NCBI GenBank assembly: GCA_008974855.1 | Contig: BFAR01000124.1 | Coordinates: forward strand, 1-6,637 | Reading direction: 5' to 3' | DNA length: 6,637 bases | DNA from: an archaeon MnTg01 | GTDB lineage: Archaea > Thermoproteota > Nitrososphaeria > Nitrososphaerales > Nitrosopumilaceae | In this document: positions 5,392-6,637 of the stretch, in pieces | How the letters are laid out: the number at the start of each line of letters is the position of its first letter | Numbering within the stretch: the stretch's first letter is position 1 | Position numbers and translations under genes: made by a program | Notes under the pieces: generated by a model | What the model saw: the letters and a program-made list of their open reading frames with translations, nothing else | Database searches by the model: none | What the model was told of the DNA's origin: nothing

Positions 5392-6102
5392 ATGGCGTTG
5401 GATAAGGAAGGCACAGGGGAAGGAAAAAAAAAGAAACGTGGAAAACCTAAAGTAATTAAATCAAAGTCCAAATCTAAGAAATCAGAAAAAACAACTCCTC
5501 AAAAGAAATCCAAAACAAAATTATCAAAAGGTGCATTAACTACCTCAGAAGTAGCAGCAATTGCAGAAGCAGAAGCAAAAGCTGCAGCTGCAAGATTAGA
5601 CGTGGCCAAAGCTGCAGTTGAAGAAGCAGCAAAAAAAGAATATGAAGCCGCAGCTGCAGAAGTGGTAGTCGCTGAACCAGGAGATTCTTTTACCAATAAA
5701 CGAGGAGTAGAGCAAATTTTTAGACGAGAAATGGGAGAACCTGAATTTTGGTTAGATAAACTAGGCAGAGCTCCAAAAATACCTATACTTTCTCAAGACG
5801 AAGAACAAGAGATTTCAAGACAAGTGGAAATTCCAACAGATCAGACTCCAAAATACTTGCCAGAGCATATGCTTAGTCCAGAGTTTGACGGAACATCAAA
5901 TTATGAAATTGGAATTAAAAATCAAAGAGATGAGATACAACAAAGACTTCAACGCTTACAAAGTGATCCTAATTCAAGTGAGCAAGAAATTAAACAAGCT
6001 GAAGAGGATTTGAAAACTCTTGATTGTCTATTTGAAAATTTTTACATCGGAATGAATGTATTTCGCACAGCAAAAGGTGGAAGAGCAAAATTAAGAGTAT
6101 GA
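5392..6102 (+). CDS. Protein of unknown function with lysine-rich tail and alanine-rich helix
   Basis: A 236-aa protein I do not recognise, with three visible parts. Residues 12-46 are a disordered Lys/Ser/Thr tail (GKKKKRGKPK, then SKSKSKK). Residues 52-95 are an alanine-rich helix with repeated AEAEAKAAAA-type segments. Residues 97-236 look like a folded, mixed-charge domain that includes a likely coiled coil (about 171-217) and a basic end (AKGGRAKLRV). The tail resembles histone H1-like or ribosome-associated tails, so nucleic-acid binding is plausible but unproven. There is no signal peptide or membrane segment. The ATG at 5392 gives MALDKEG; a TTG two codons later fits the TATA spacing better. 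The stop is 12 bp before the HemA-family gene, so they probably form an operon. Confidence 0.82.
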   Translation: MALDKEGTGEGKKKKRGKPKVIKSKSKSKKSEKTTPQKKSKTKLSKGALTTSEVAAIAEAEAKAAAARLDVAKAAVEEAAKKEYEAAAAEVVVAEPGDSFTNKRGVEQIFRREMGEPEFWLDKLGRAPKIPILSQDEEQEISRQVEIPTDQTPKYLPEHMLSPEFDGTSNYEIGIKNQRDEIQQRLQRLQSDPNSSEQEIKQAEEDLKTLDCLFENFYIGMNVFRTAKGGRAKLRV

Positions 6103-6103
6103 T

Positions 6104-6109
6104 GGTGAT
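6104..6109 (+). promoter_or_regulatory. Shine-Dalgarno deciding the TTG start of the HemA-family gene
   Basis: GGTGAT matches the archaeal anti-Shine-Dalgarno core and ends 5 bases before the TTG at 6115. An in-frame TGA at 6106-6108 excludes any start further upstream, so TTG 6115 is strongly favoured. Confidence 0.7.
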
Positions 6110-6114
6110 ATGAA

Positions 6115-6637
6115 TTGAGTGGAAAAAATTTTGACATAATTAATGCAAGAATTGTTTTCAAAAATATACCAATTTATAAAATAGAAAGTTTTTCGTTTAA
6201 AGATATTAAAGTAGCATCTGAAACTTTTATGAAAATTTCTGATGTTTCTGAATGTATTATTATTCAGAACCCTTTCAGAGTTGAAGTGTTTATGGTTGTT
6301 AATCGTGATAAAGGAGACATCCCAGATGCAAGAAGAAGTGAAGGAAAAAATCTTACTATCAATCAAATTCGAAAAACCTGGGAATCATTAACAGAATTAA
6401 GTCAATATGATTTAGAACATTTTGACCAAACTCTAGAAGTGTATAGGGATGCAGATGTCTATTTTCATCTTCTTAGATTAGCAACTGGTTTGGAATCAGT
6501 AGTTGTGGGGCGAGAAGAAATACTTGATGAAATTAAGGAATTAGTTTCAAATGCTCAAACTGATAAAACATCTGGTAAAGTTTTGAATAAATTATTTGAA
6601 AATATAATAAGAATTGCAACTAATATTAGAAATTCTA
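6115..6637 (+). CDS. Glutamyl-tRNA reductase (HemA) family protein lacking the catalytic Cys, 5' part
   Basis: The first 174 residues of a HemA-family protein; the gene runs off the window. HemA reduces glutamyl-tRNA(Glu) to glutamate-1-semialdehyde, the first step to 5-aminolevulinate, heme and cobalamin. The N-terminal catalytic domain aligns by eye: NARIVFKNIP, then ECIIIQ-NPFRVEVF at the S-T-C-N-R-x-E-x-Y motif, TGLESVVVGREEILDEIK at the GLxSxVxGExQIxGQVK motif, and LFENIIRIATNIRNS. Arg55 and Glu57 of the first motif remain, but the catalytic Cys is Pro53 (codon CCT, 6271-6273), with Asn52 and Phe54 flanking. The second motif has Arg133 for Glu and Glu135 for Gln. Family membership is clear, but standard reductase activity is doubtful, so I give no gene symbol. 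It is probably co-transcribed with the gene at 5392-6102. Confidence 0.85.
   Translation, partial: MSGKNFDIINARIVFKNIPIYKIESFSFKDIKVASETFMKISDVSECIIIQNPFRVEVFMVVNRDKGDIPDARRSEGKNLTINQIRKTWESLTELSQYDLEHFDQTLEVYRDADVYFHLLRLATGLESVVVGREEILDEIKELVSNAQTDKTSGKVLNKLFENIIRIATNIRNS

Noticed and set aside
5499..5696. Minus-strand Ala/Ser-rich ORF
   Set aside because: It is the complement of the alanine-rich helix codons of the 5392-6102 gene; low complexity alone keeps it open.
6091..6366. 91-codon minus-strand ORF
   Set aside because: It is antisense to the HemA-family coding sequence, whose family motifs and Shine-Dalgarno site are clear.
1..6637. CRISPR array, insertion-sequence ends or toxin-antitoxin pair
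   Set aside because: I see no regularly spaced repeats, no transposase with terminal inverted repeats, and no recognisable toxin or antitoxin.

Overview
The window looks archaeal, most likely a Nitrosopumilales-type ammonia-oxidising member of the Nitrososphaerota (Thaumarchaeota). The supporting signs are an archaeal clamp-loader large subunit (RfcL), tRNA genes without an encoded CCA, BRE/TATA promoters placed about 26 bp before start codons (leaderless starts), many small zinc-binding proteins, and AT-rich coding sequence (about one-third G+C in the lines I counted right of position 1500). The lineage is an inference from gene style; I ran no search.

Layout. Positions 1-1239 (-) hold a complete tyrosine recombinase (integrase) that reads away from a tRNA-Lys(UUU) gene at 1332-1405 (-). 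The integrase starts 92 bp beyond the 3' end of the tRNA and has visibly higher G+C than the genes to its right. This is the expected right end of an integrative element that used the tRNA-Lys 3' end as its attachment site; the rest would lie left of position 1. A divergent tRNA-Asp(GUC) gene at 1502-1576 (+) follows and ends two bases from the stop codon of a convergent inositol-monophosphatase-family gene (1579-2379, -).

From 2467 to 5063 (+) runs a tight three-gene operon: a 371-aa helical protein of unknown function, the replication factor C large subunit (rfcL), and a Cys-rich zinc-binding protein whose ATG overlaps the rfcL stop (ATGA). A short intergenic stretch then carries a 39-aa C2H2 zinc-finger gene (5192-5311, +). 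Next come a protein with a lysine-rich tail and an alanine-rich helix (5392-6102, +) and, 12 bp later, the 5' part of a glutamyl-tRNA reductase (HemA) family gene (6115 to the window end, +), which has a TTG start behind a good GGTGAT ribosome-binding site.

Most worth a second look: the HemA-like protein lacks the catalytic cysteine of the family (Pro in the TCNR motif) and also departs from the conserved GExQI motif. Both tRNA genes carry departures from normally very conserved T-arm or D-arm positions. The unknown and zinc-finger proteins locked to rfcL may be clade-specific replication partners.
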